NCBI RefSeq assembly: GCF_029869215.1
Contig: NZ_JARWPM010000445.1
Coordinates: 1-64,000 of the forward strand
Length of the DNA: 64,000 nucleotides
Direction of reading: 5' to 3'
DNA from: Nocardia carnea
GTDB lineage: Bacteria; Actinomycetota; Actinomycetes; Mycobacteriales; Mycobacteriaceae
Numbering within the stretch: the first letter of the stretch is position 1; each line of letters opens with the position of its first letter. The notes under the pieces were generated by a model. It saw only the letters and a list, made by a program, of their open reading frames with translations. It did no database searches and had not been told where the DNA came from. Position numbers and translations under genes: made by a program. Below, piece after piece: positions 51,185 to 59,546 of the stretch.

Positions 51185-51993
51185 CCACCGCGACTCCGAC
51201 CGGCGGCGGGGCAGAACCGGCGCCACAAACGGCTGGGCCCGGTGGCGCCCGGCCGTTGGCGGGAAAGGTGGCCTTCATCGCCGGCGCCAGCCGCGGAATC
51301 GGTGCCGCGATCGCGGAAACCTTGGCCGGGGAGGGCGCAACCGTCGCGGTCGCGGCGCGGTCGGCGGAACCGGGCCGCGTCGCAGGCACCATTCATCAGG
51401 TGGCCGAACGGATCGCGTCCGCGGGCGGCCACGCGCTGGCGGTGCCGTGCGATGTGACCGAAGAGGAGTCGATCCGAGCTGCGGTGACCACGACAGTCGC
51501 CGAGTTCGGCGGAATCGACATCCTCGTCGCGAATGCCGGTGTGCTGTGGCTGGGGCCGGTGGAGAGCACTCCGCTCAAACGCTGGCAGCTGTGCCTGGAC
51601 GTCAACCTCACCGGGGTCTTCCTGGTGACCCGCGAGGTGATACCACATATCCGCGCCCGCGGCGGCGGCTCGCTCATCGCGGTCACCACCACCGGCGTCG
51701 AGATGACCGACCGCGGCGCCAACGCCTACTGGGTGTCCAAGGCCGCCGTGGAACGCCTCTATCTCGGCCTCGCCGCCGATCTACGACCGGACAATATCGC
51801 GGTGAACTGCCTGAGCCCGTCGCGTGTCGTACTCACCGAGGGCTGGAAGGCGGCCGGCGGTGGTGATATCCCGGCCGAGATGGTGGAACCACCCGAGACG
51901 ATGGGCCGGGCCGCAGCTCTGCTCGCTGCTCAGGATGCCACCGGTATCACCGGCACGATCCAGCGCTCGGAGTCGCTGCTCGCTACTCGGTGA
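51181..51993 (+). CDS. Short-chain dehydrogenase/reductase
   Basis: 270-residue SDR with a ~25-residue Pro/Gly-rich N-terminal tail. Cofactor loop AGASRGIG, VANAG in place of NNAG, and a catalytic region reading VTTTGVEMTDRGANAYWVSK: Thr occupies the usual Ser place, with the Tyr-x3-Lys intact. GTG 51181 overlaps the upstream stop. The substrate is unknown. Confidence 0.83.
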   Translation: MTTATPTGGGAEPAPQTAGPGGARPLAGKVAFIAGASRGIGAAIAETLAGEGATVAVAARSAEPGRVAGTIHQVAERIASAGGHALAVPCDVTEEESIRAAVTTTVAEFGGIDILVANAGVLWLGPVESTPLKRWQLCLDVNLTGVFLVTREVIPHIRARGGGSLIAVTTTGVEMTDRGANAYWVSKAAVERLYLGLAADLRPDNIAVNCLSPSRVVLTEGWKAAGGGDIPAEMVEPPETMGRAAALLAAQDATGITGTIQRSESLLATR

Positions 51994-52080
51994 CCCGGCC
52001 GGCCGGGAGGACGGCGTCGCGGCAGCAGTCCCTCCCACGACCCCACAGGTTTCCGCCGCAGCTGCGGGGAACAGGCGTGG

Positions 52081-52773
52081 TCACAGCGGCTCGCCGGCGT
52101 CCGGCCCGCCGGTTTCGGCGCCGACCGCACCCGGTGCGCCGGCCGGGGCCTTCGGCCGGTAGGCGCCGAGTTCTTCGCGCTGCCGGAAGCGATTCAGCTC
52201 CCACAGAGCTGTTCCGGTGACCAGCAGCGCGGCCACGAACAGCACTGCCGGTGGATAGACCGCTGTCAGCGCTGCCCGCCGGCCGCGCTCGGCCGCGATA
52301 TCGGACCACAGCGGAAACCTCAGCACCGCGATCGCGGCGAGCGTACCGAGCGTGGCCACGCCGAAGGCGGCCCGCCGGTAGGCGGATCGCCGCTGCTGCA
52401 GCGCCACCCGGTAATCCGCCCACCGCGCGTTCGCGGAGGTGTCCAGATGTGTCGTATCGCCTTCGATCTGCCGGATCCGGGCCAGCGCATGCGCCACCGA
52501 CCGGTCCAGCGAATCGCGCCCTTCCAGCCCTTCGGGCCACTCCGAGCGGATCTTGACCAGCACGTCGAGCCGCTCGTACGGCGTCCTGCGCGCGTTGCGG
52601 AGCGCGTAGCGGCCACCGATCCAGGCCAGGAGAACGACCGCCGGGGGAACTGCGAAGAGCAGAAGGTCTTTCCACCACGATCCGGCGGGAGCGGGAGCGG
52701 CTGCGACGGCAAGCCAGTCGATCACCCGCCGATTTTCCCACTCAGCCGCCCGTTCGGGAGCCGTCTTCGCCAC
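52081..52773 (-). CDS. Membrane protein of unknown function
   Basis: 230 residues with three hydrophobic segments: about 36-54, then a pair near 135-152 and 172-192 after a ~75-residue polar, helical stretch rich in Arg and Asp. The C-terminal ~35 residues are Pro/Ala/Gly-rich. No family recognised. GTG 52773 is the longest start; an in-frame GTG at about 52725 is possible. It is a single gene downstream of the ridA-like gene. Confidence 0.6.
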   Translation of the reverse strand: MAKTAPERAAEWENRRVIDWLAVAAAPAPAGSWWKDLLLFAVPPAVVLLAWIGGRYALRNARRTPYERLDVLVKIRSEWPEGLEGRDSLDRSVAHALARIRQIEGDTTHLDTSANARWADYRVALQQRRSAYRRAAFGVATLGTLAAIAVLRFPLWSDIAAERGRRAALTAVYPPAVLFVAALLVTGTALWELNRFRQREELGAYRPKAPAGAPGAVGAETGGPDAGEPL

Positions 52774-52797
52774 AACAGTTCCGCCGGACGGGATCGT

Positions 52798-53193
52798 TCA
52801 CGGCCGTACCGCGACCGCGTCGACTTCGAATTGCATCGTCGGCAATGCCAGTGCGGCGACGCCGAGCAAAGTCTGCGCGGGCGGTTTCTCACCCCAGATC
52901 GCAGCGATCCGGCGCCCCAGCACACCGAGTTTTTCCAGGTCGTGGCCCACGATATAGGTGCGCAGTACGGCGACGTCGGCGTATCCGAGACCCACCGCCG
53001 CCAGGGCGATACCGAGGTTGTCGAACGCCGCCTCGACCTGCGCGGCGAAATCGTCCCCGGCAGGCTGCCCGTCGGCGCCGGAATCGTACTGTCCGGCGAC
53101 GAAAACCAGTTCACCCCGGGTGCGGGCGATATGGCTGTACCCGAACGGTACGGGATCGTGCAGTTCCGGCGGGTTGATGATGTCGATCGCCAT
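52798..53193 (-). CDS. RidA-family protein
   Basis: 131-residue YjgF/RidA-family trimer-forming protein (GELVFVAGQYDSGADGQ, VEAAFDNLGIALAAVGLGYA, the late AQTLLGVAALALPTMQFEVDA). RidA hydrolyses reactive enamines/imines, using an arginine near the C-terminus. The arginine of the usual (C/R)xxxxV motif is not obvious here (QTLLGVAAL), so deaminase activity is uncertain. It lies 82 bp after the crotonase gene. Confidence 0.8.
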   Translation of the reverse strand: MAIDIINPPELHDPVPFGYSHIARTRGELVFVAGQYDSGADGQPAGDDFAAQVEAAFDNLGIALAAVGLGYADVAVLRTYIVGHDLEKLGVLGRRIAAIWGEKPPAQTLLGVAALALPTMQFEVDAVAVRP

Positions 53194-53275
53194 GGGGTGG
53201 CGCTCCGTTCCTGTCGGGAATCAGTACGTCGAGTCGACGGAACGGTAGCGGCCGGTGTGACATCGCCGCGAGGAC

Positions 53276-54043
53276 CTACTTCTTCCCAGCCGTGAGCCGG
53301 GTGATGGTCGCGCGGAAATCGTCGGTCTGGAACGACTGGTATTCCGCGGTGAGCGCGTAGTCCAGTGAGGTCAGTACCGCCTTCTCCAGTTGCATGTTCA
53401 GGACGCGCTTCGTGGCCTCGACAGCCTGGCGGGGCATTTCGGCGATCCGCTTCGCGCAGGCCAGCGCCTCGGCCATCGGATCGGCAACCACATGGTTGGC
53501 CAGGCCCATGTCCCGGGCGCGGTCGGCGGGGATACGGGCGCCGGTGAGCGCGTACTCCTTGGCCAGCAGCAGACTGGTGTGCAGTGGCCAGGTGAGCGGG
53601 CCGCCGTCGGCGGCGACCAGGCCGACCTGGACGTGCGGGTCGGCGAGGTAGGCGGTTTCGGCCATATAGACGATATCGCTGAGCGAGACCAGGCTGCAGC
53701 CGAGACCGACCGCCGGGCCGTTGACCGCCGCGACCACCGGGACCCGGCAGCGTGCCATTCCGAGCACGATATCGCGGCCGTGGGCGATGGTTTTCTCGCG
53801 CAATGCGGTATCGCGTCCCAGTTCTTCCAGATAGGTGAAATCGCCGCCGGCCGAGAACGCTTTCCCGGCGCCGGTCAGTACCACCGCCCGCACCTGCGGA
53901 TCTTCCGACACCCGGGGCCACAACCGCGCGAGCCCGGAGTGCAGGGCGTCGTCCACCGCGTTGAGGGCGGCCGGCCGGTTCAGGGTGACGATCCGCAGTG
54001 GACCGTCGGCCCGGACGTCGATTTCGGCGGGCATATCGTACAT
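53276..54043 (-). CDS. Crotonase-family protein lacking both hydratase glutamates
   Basis: 255-residue crotonase closely similar in its active-site pattern to the one at 10823: AFSAGGDF, then GLGCSLVSLSD and ADPHVQVGLVAADGG, with Ser and His where hydratases have Glu. It is likely not a hydratase. It follows the alpha-type ACAD by one base on the minus strand, the same ACAD-pair-plus-crotonase layout as at 8.5-14 kb. Confidence 0.82.
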   Translation of the reverse strand: MYDMPAEIDVRADGPLRIVTLNRPAALNAVDDALHSGLARLWPRVSEDPQVRAVVLTGAGKAFSAGGDFTYLEELGRDTALREKTIAHGRDIVLGMARCRVPVVAAVNGPAVGLGCSLVSLSDIVYMAETAYLADPHVQVGLVAADGGPLTWPLHTSLLLAKEYALTGARIPADRARDMGLANHVVADPMAEALACAKRIAEMPRQAVEATKRVLNMQLEKAVLTSLDYALTAEYQSFQTDDFRATITRLTAGKK

Positions 54044-54044
54044 T

Positions 54045-55133
54045 TCAGACTCCCAATCCGAGGATGCGCGAGGCGATGATGTTCTTCTGGATCTGCGAGG
54101 TGCCGCCCATCACGCTCTGCGCGCGGCTGTACAGGTAGGAACCGAACAGTTCCTGGTCGCCGGTGCCGGCGACAGCGAGGGCGGCATGGCCGACGGATTG
54201 GTCGACCCAGGTCATGAGCAGTTTGTCCAGCGATCCCTGTGGCCCGTGGGTTACACCGTCGAGTTGTTCGGACAGCCGCCGGCGCACATGCAACCGCAGC
54301 ATCTCGGCCTGCACGGCCGCCCAGGCGAGTTCGTCCGGTGCCGGCCCGTCGACCCGGGCGGCCAGCTGCCGCACCAGTTTCCCGTAGCGGGCGGCGTAAC
54401 CGAGGGTCGAGGGTTCGCGTTCGTGCCCGACCACGGTCATCGCCAGTTTCCAGCCCTCACCGGGCGCACCCACCATCTGATCGGCGGGTACCCGTGCGCC
54501 GTCGAACAGCACCTGCCCGAACTCGGTCGTCACACCGCTCATCATTTCCAGCGGCCGCTGCTGCACGCCCGGCTGCTTCATCGCGATGACGAACGCCGAG
54601 ATACCTTTGTGCCGCGGCGCTTGCGGATCGGTGCGGGCCAGTAGCAGGCACCAGTCGGCGACATCCGAGTAACTGGTCCAGATCTTGTGTCCGTGGATCA
54701 CGTAGTCGTCACCGTCGCGGGTGGCGGTGGTGGTGAGCGAGGCCAGATCCGATCCCGCCCCGGGTTCGCTGAATCCCTGGCACCAGCGCTGACTGCCGTC
54801 GATCATGCCGGGCAGGAACCGGCGGCACAGTTCGGGGCTCGCGTGGCGGCCCAGCCCTTGGATCAGGTAGCCGAGGCTGGGCCGCGGCGGGGCGCCCGCG
54901 ACGGCCAGTTCCTCGTCCAGGATCACGTCGTAGACCGGGGGCAGATCCTGGCCGCCGTACTCTCGCGGCCAGGACAATCCGAAGAACCCGGCCCGGTACA
55001 GCTCGGCATGCCATTCACCCTGCCGGGCCCAGTACTCGTCGCCGGAGGTCGGGTATTTGCCCGCCACACCGGCGAGCCAGTCGCGCAGCCGTTCCCGGAA
55101 CGCTGCTTCTTCCGGGGAATCACGATAGTCCAA
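54045..55133 (-). CDS. Acyl-CoA dehydrogenase, alpha-type subunit
   Basis: 362-residue ACAD: GFSEPGAGSDLASLTTTATR, C-terminal MGGTSQIQKNIIASRIL, helix-G glutamate in VVGHEREPSTLG. TTG 55133 behind GGAGGAGG at a good spacing is the best start; the frame upstream lies inside the beta-type gene. It overlaps that gene by 14 bp and would form a pair with it. Confidence 0.86.
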   Translation of the reverse strand: MDYRDSPEEAAFRERLRDWLAGVAGKYPTSGDEYWARQGEWHAELYRAGFFGLSWPREYGGQDLPPVYDVILDEELAVAGAPPRPSLGYLIQGLGRHASPELCRRFLPGMIDGSQRWCQGFSEPGAGSDLASLTTTATRDGDDYVIHGHKIWTSYSDVADWCLLLARTDPQAPRHKGISAFVIAMKQPGVQQRPLEMMSGVTTEFGQVLFDGARVPADQMVGAPGEGWKLAMTVVGHEREPSTLGYAARYGKLVRQLAARVDGPAPDELAWAAVQAEMLRLHVRRRLSEQLDGVTHGPQGSLDKLLMTWVDQSVGHAALAVAGTGDQELFGSYLYSRAQSVMGGTSQIQKNIIASRILGLGV

Positions 55134-56025
55134 GGCCGGCCTCCTCCAGGCGGACGGGAAACAGTTCGGTGGACACCAGGGCCCGCCGCAGATACACGTG
55201 GGCCAGGCATTCCCAGGTGTTGCCGATACCGCCGTGCACCTGGATGGCGGTTTCGCAGACCGTGCGGGTGGCGCGGGCGGCGTAGATCTTGGCGATCCGC
55301 GCCGCGCGTAGCGCCTCGGCCGGCCCGAGTTCGTCGACGGCCCAGGCGGCATGCCACAGCACACTCACCGAACCCTCGATCAGCGCCTCGCTCTCGGCCA
55401 GCAGATGCGCCACCGCCTGATAGGAACCGATCGAATTCCCGTATTGGTGGCGGACTTTCGCATAGTCGACCGCGAGTCTCTGCGCACCGCGCGCGGTACC
55501 GACCAGATCCGCGCAGGTGATCGTGAGGGCCAGTGCCTGCCAGCGGTCACGGTGGGCGTCGGAGATATCCCCGCGCGATTCCCACGGTCCCTCCGCGGCC
55601 GCGAACCCGCGGGTGAGATCCGCACCGGGGAGCGGGGCGCCGACCGACCCCGCGAGCAGCCGGCTCCCCTCCAGTTTCAGCGCACGGTCGCTGCCGCGGG
55701 CGTCGATCGCGCTCCCCGCCACCGCGATCGTCCACCGCGAGGTATCACCGTCGGACCGGCCGTGCAGATCATCGGCCAGCACGGGCCCGAGCAGCGCGAC
55801 ATCCACCAGCCCGCGCCCGAATTCCTCGGCCACCAGCGCCACCTCCACACCGGAGGCGCCGTCGGACCGCAACTCCCGGAAACCCGTCCCCGCGACCGCG
55901 TCCTCGAGCCGGGCCCGCCGTTTCTCGTCGGCCAGATCCAGGACCGATCCGGGCCCCAGCTCATCGGCCAGTTTCGCGGCCGCTTCCCGGAGTTGCCGCT
56001 GTTCACTCGTCAGCCGGACGTCCAT
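55120..56025 (-). CDS. Acyl-CoA dehydrogenase, beta-type (non-catalytic) subunit
   Basis: 301-residue shortened ACAD: MDVRLTSEQRQLREAAAKLA at the N-terminus, AKVRHQYGNSIGSYQAVAHL and ETAIQVHGGIGNTWECLAHV. The helix-G base is absent (LTITCADLVGTARGAQRL). ATG 56025 overlaps the ligase gene by 23 bp. Partner of the ACAD at 54045. Confidence 0.85.
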   Translation of the reverse strand: MDVRLTSEQRQLREAAAKLADELGPGSVLDLADEKRRARLEDAVAGTGFRELRSDGASGVEVALVAEEFGRGLVDVALLGPVLADDLHGRSDGDTSRWTIAVAGSAIDARGSDRALKLEGSRLLAGSVGAPLPGADLTRGFAAAEGPWESRGDISDAHRDRWQALALTITCADLVGTARGAQRLAVDYAKVRHQYGNSIGSYQAVAHLLAESEALIEGSVSVLWHAAWAVDELGPAEALRAARIAKIYAARATRTVCETAIQVHGGIGNTWECLAHVYLRRALVSTELFPVRLEEAGLGLS

Positions 56026-57490
56026 AACGCTCCTTCAGCACTCGCCGCAGCACCTTGCCGGACGGCAGGCGGGGGATTTCGTCGACGAACTGCACCTGCC
56101 GCAACCGTTTGTATCCGGCGAGCCGCTGTTCGACCGTGGCCATCAGTTCTTCGGGCGTCACCGGGGCGGTGGTCGCGACGGCGGCCACGATGGCTTCCCC
56201 GTTGGCGCCGTCGGGCACCCCGAATACCGCGCAGTCGGCGACCGCGTCGTGCCCGTGCAGCACCGCTTCGATTTCCGCGGGCGCCACCTGGAATCCGCGG
56301 ACCTTGATCATTTCCTTGGACCGGTCGGTGAGCCGCAGCCAGCCGTCCTCGTCCACAGTGCCGACATCGCCGGTGCGGTACCAGCCGTCGTCGAAGGCCG
56401 CCGCGGTCGCGGTATCGGGCAGATACCCGGCCATCACCGAGGCGGACCGCAGCTGGATCTCCCCGTCCACGCCCGGCCCGACCGGTTTCCCGTCGTCCAG
56501 CGATACCACCCGCACGTCGACACCCGGCACCGCCTTGCCCACACTCTCCAGGCGCGGGGAGTCGATCGGATTGCAGGCGATCACGGGTAGTTCGCTCGCG
56601 CCGTAGGCGGGCAGCCAGGTGACCCCGGTCCGGCGGGTCACGGTTTCGGCGACACTCGCGGTCACCGGGGTCGCGCCCCACATGATGTAGCGCAATGAGG
56701 AGAGATCGTAGGACTCCAGGTCCGGGTACTGCGCCATGGCCAGCGCGATCGGCGCGACCGCCATTTCGATGGTGATCCGGTCGGACTGGATGTGGGCCAG
56801 CACTTTCTGCAGGTCGAACCGGCGATGCAGCCGCACCCAGGCCCCGGTTTCCAGGGCTGTCACGATATTGAGGATGCCGAGGATATGCGAGGGCGGGGTC
56901 GCGACCTGGATTCGATCGTCCGGCCCCAGGCCGAGGGCGTCCCGCCAATGCCGTACCGCCGCCGCGAAGGAAGCGTGGGTATGCCGCACCGCCTTGGGCA
57001 GACCCGTGGTGCCCGAACTGAATACGAGTACCGCGTCGGCGGCGGGGTCCGGTGGATCGAAGGTGCGAGTGGCGGCGGGCAGCGGCGCGTCCAGCGACAC
57101 CATATCCGCGAGACCGGCCAGCACCGGGTGGTCACCGACGGCGTGCCGGGCGCCGGTGATCTCCAATGCATGCGCGACCTCGGTATCTTTCCAGGCCGGG
57201 CTCAGCAGGACCACGGCGGCACCCAGCCGCCAGATCGCCAGCACGGCGGTGACGAATTCGGGCCGGTTGGACGACATCAACGCCACCCGCTCGCCGGGTC
57301 CGGCCCCGCGCGCAGCCAGCGTCTCGGCCAGGCCGTCGGCCATGGTCTCGAGTTCGGCACGGGTGTACTGGTGTTCCTCGAACGCGAGAACGGTGCGTTC
57401 CGCCCGCGGGGCCGCGTCCGGCCCGGATTCCGGCCGCCCCGCGGGCGCGGTGGGCCCGGGAACCTCCGCGGGCACTGTGGCCTCACTCAT
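56003..57490 (-). CDS. AMP-forming acyl-CoA synthetase
   Basis: 495-residue ANL ligase: LVFSSGTTGLPKAVRHTHAS, YGASELPV, then YRTGDVGTVDEDGWLRLTDR and IKVRGFQVAPAEIEAVL, C-terminal lysine in RLPSGKVLRRVLKERYG. First gene of the ligase/beta/alpha/crotonase operon. ATG 57490 (GGxGG in front) was preferred over GTG 57514, which adds eight residues. Operator pair F lies upstream and is shared with the divergent reductase, so ligase and Rieske reductase should respond together. Confidence 0.89.
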   Translation of the reverse strand: MSEATVPAEVPGPTAPAGRPESGPDAAPRAERTVLAFEEHQYTRAELETMADGLAETLAARGAGPGERVALMSSNRPEFVTAVLAIWRLGAAVVLLSPAWKDTEVAHALEITGARHAVGDHPVLAGLADMVSLDAPLPAATRTFDPPDPAADAVLVFSSGTTGLPKAVRHTHASFAAAVRHWRDALGLGPDDRIQVATPPSHILGILNIVTALETGAWVRLHRRFDLQKVLAHIQSDRITIEMAVAPIALAMAQYPDLESYDLSSLRYIMWGATPVTASVAETVTRRTGVTWLPAYGASELPVIACNPIDSPRLESVGKAVPGVDVRVVSLDDGKPVGPGVDGEIQLRSASVMAGYLPDTATAAAFDDGWYRTGDVGTVDEDGWLRLTDRSKEMIKVRGFQVAPAEIEAVLHGHDAVADCAVFGVPDGANGEAIVAAVATTAPVTPEELMATVEQRLAGYKRLRQVQFVDEIPRLPSGKVLRRVLKERYGRPADE

Positions 57491-57540
57491 CTGCCGCCCC
57501 CGATCCGATTGCACGTCATCGCTGTTCCTATCCGAATTTG

Positions 57541-57577
57541 AGAATACTATTCTCGCCTGGATAGAATCTTAATACCA
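57541..57577. promoter_or_regulatory. Operators between ligase and Rieske reductase (site pair F)
   Basis: GAGAATACTATTCTC (57541-57555) is a perfect copy of the palindrome; TAGAATCTTAATACC (57563-57577) is a weaker second copy with its centre 22 bp further. TACTAT in the middle of the first is a good -10. The ligase start is about 50 bp one way and the reductase ATG (57591) 36 bp the other, so both are likely controlled. Confidence 0.78.
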
Positions 57578-57590
57578 GAAGGAGGCGACC

Positions 57591-58649
57591 ATGGCGAGAC
57601 CACCACTGTTCCGGCGCGCGAAGGTGATCCGGATCGTCAAGGAAACACCCGATACCCGCACCTTCGTACTGGAACCGGAAGACGGGCCGTTCTCCTATCG
57701 GGCCGGCCAGTTCTGCACCTTCAAGGTCACCGTCGACGGCAAACCGCTGTTCCGGTCGTACTCGATGTCCAGCGCGCCGGAGACCGACAGCGAGTTCATG
57801 ACCACGGTCAAACGGGTGCCCGGCGGCGCGGTGTCGAACTGGATGCACGACAATCTCGGCGAAGGCGACGAGGTCGAGCTGACACTGCCCACCGGCCGCT
57901 TCTGCCTGCGCGAGGGCGATGTGCCGGTACTCGGTTTCTCCGGCGGTAGCGGGATCACCCCGATCATCTCGCTGGCCAAGAGCACCCTGGCGAGCACCGA
58001 CCGCACGGTCCGGCTGCTGTGCGCCGACCGCGACCGGACCTCGGCCATTTTCGAGGCCGCGCTGGACGAGCTGGTGGCGAAATATCCGGACCGGTTGACC
58101 GTCGTCCGCCACCGCGACGACGAGCACGGGTACGTGGACGCGGCGAAAGTCCGCGAATTCGTCGGCGAGCATACGGCCGGCGATGCCTATATCTGCGGCC
58201 CCGAACCGTTCATGGAACTGGTGGAGAACGCGCTACCCGGGCCGGGGCGGATCTTCTCGGAACGTTTCGGCGGCACTCCCGCCGCCCCGGCACCACCCGT
58301 CCCGGCTCCCGCAGCGGAACCCGCTGTCACCGGACCGGTTTCGGCCCCCACGCCACCCGCACCCGCGGCCACCGAAGAGGGCACCGTGACGATCTTCCTC
58401 AACCGGAAGAAGAAATCGGTCCCCCGCCGCGACGGCGAAACCCTCCTGGAGAGCGCCCGCCGCGCCGGCCTGACTCCCCCGTTCTCCTGCGAATCCGGGA
58501 ACTGCGCCACCTGCATGGCCAAACTCACCGAGGGCAAGGCCACCATGCGCATCAACGACGCCCTCACCGACGACGACCTCGAGGACGGCTACATCCTCAC
58601 CTGCCAAGCCGTCCCCGACACCCCGTCGGTGACGGTGCGTTACGAGTGA
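57591..58649 (+). CDS. KshB-like Rieske-oxygenase reductase (FAD, NAD, [2Fe-2S])
   Basis: 352-residue ferredoxin-NAD(P) reductase with three parts: an FAD domain (AGQFCTFKV, RSYSMSS), an NAD domain (GFSGGSGITPIIS, AYICGPEPFMELVENAL) and, after a ~45-residue Pro/Ala linker, a plant-type ferredoxin with cluster ligands Cys-x4-Cys-x2-Cys (SCESGNCATC) and a distal Cys (ILTCQAVP). This is the domain order of KshB, the reductase of 3-ketosteroid 9-alpha-hydroxylase. It is the only reductase in the window able to serve the Rieske oxygenase at 35451, and both sit behind the same palindrome. Strong AGGAGG before the ATG. Confidence 0.9.
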   Translation: MARPPLFRRAKVIRIVKETPDTRTFVLEPEDGPFSYRAGQFCTFKVTVDGKPLFRSYSMSSAPETDSEFMTTVKRVPGGAVSNWMHDNLGEGDEVELTLPTGRFCLREGDVPVLGFSGGSGITPIISLAKSTLASTDRTVRLLCADRDRTSAIFEAALDELVAKYPDRLTVVRHRDDEHGYVDAAKVREFVGEHTAGDAYICGPEPFMELVENALPGPGRIFSERFGGTPAAPAPPVPAPAAEPAVTGPVSAPTPPAPAATEEGTVTIFLNRKKKSVPRRDGETLLESARRAGLTPPFSCESGNCATCMAKLTEGKATMRINDALTDDDLEDGYILTCQAVPDTPSVTVRYE

Positions 58650-59515
58650 TCCGGGGTGTGGTCCAGCGCGACGGACGAGGACGCCCCGGCGTTCAGCGCC
58701 GTACGGCGTTCGGCGAGGCGGCCGGCCTCGCCGGGGGTCAGCGCGGCGCCCAGCTCACCCAGCCGGATATCGAACTCGCCGGGCTGTAGCGACCGGTGCA
58801 CGGTGCCCGCCCCGGGTTTCCGGATGGTGACGGCATTGTGGGTGAGGGTCACATGACGGCCGTCGGCGAGAAACCGCGCCACGACGAGCATCCTGCGGAA
58901 GACCGAATCGGGATGGGTGCTGGTGTAATGGTGCCCCACCGCGATATCGGCGGGGAGCACGGTGCACTCGTCCGTGGTATGCATACGCTCCCAGCCACTG
59001 CGCCGCAGCCGCTGCAACTCCCAGGACGCGCCGTGTGCGTCCGCGCTCCGCACTATGCGGAAGGTAGCGCCCGCCACCGTGTCCTGCGCCAGGTGTCTCA
59101 TCGGGATCGGCCGGAGCAGGCTGAACCCGAATCCCGGATCGGCGAGTAACCGTCGCCCGTCCACTTCTACTTCCACGACCATATGGGTTCTGGCACTGCC
59201 GGCCGGATCACCGACCCGGCCCAACCGCCGCACCACCGGATAACCCAGCTGCTCGAGGGCAGCAGCGAACAGGGTCGCGTGTTCGAAGCAGTATCCTCCC
59301 CTGCCCCGGCCGAGGAACTTGTCCTGGACTGCCGACAGATCCACTCCCGGGTGCCGGCCGAGCAGTACGTCGATATTGTCGAAGGTGAAGGCGCGCAGGT
59401 GGGCCAGGTAGAGCTCGGTGAGCGCGGCCCGGCCGGGGCGCCGGCGTGGCACCCCCAGGTACTCCAGGTAGGCGGTGAGATCGAGAGTTTCGCTGCGCCA
59501 CGCTGTGCTCGTCAT
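58640..59515 (-). CDS. nat: Arylamine N-acetyltransferase
   Basis: 291-residue NAT. The catalytic triad is Cys76 (GGYCFEH), His111 (ARTHMVVEV) and Asp126 (LADPGFGF). It transfers acetyl or propionyl from acyl-CoA to an amine or hydrazine. In mycobacteria nat lies in the cholesterol ring-degradation cluster. Here it is convergent with the reductase gene, the 3' ends overlapping by 10 bp. The start ATG 59515 gives the full family length; the upstream open frame is not NAT-like. Confidence 0.93.
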   Translation of the reverse strand: MTSTAWRSETLDLTAYLEYLGVPRRRPGRAALTELYLAHLRAFTFDNIDVLLGRHPGVDLSAVQDKFLGRGRGGYCFEHATLFAAALEQLGYPVVRRLGRVGDPAGSARTHMVVEVEVDGRRLLADPGFGFSLLRPIPMRHLAQDTVAGATFRIVRSADAHGASWELQRLRRSGWERMHTTDECTVLPADIAVGHHYTSTHPDSVFRRMLVVARFLADGRHVTLTHNAVTIRKPGAGTVHRSLQPGEFDIRLGELGAALTPGEAGRLAERRTALNAGASSSVALDHTPDHS

Positions 59516-59546
59516 CGCTGTGTCCTCGGAATGGGTTCCGGCCGGG

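Noticed and set aside
2562-57577. KstR-type operator (TnnAACnnGTTnnA) as explanation for the repeated palindrome
   Set aside because: The repeated element is GAGAAT-N3-ATTCTC with a different core and half-site; it does not fit the KstR motif.
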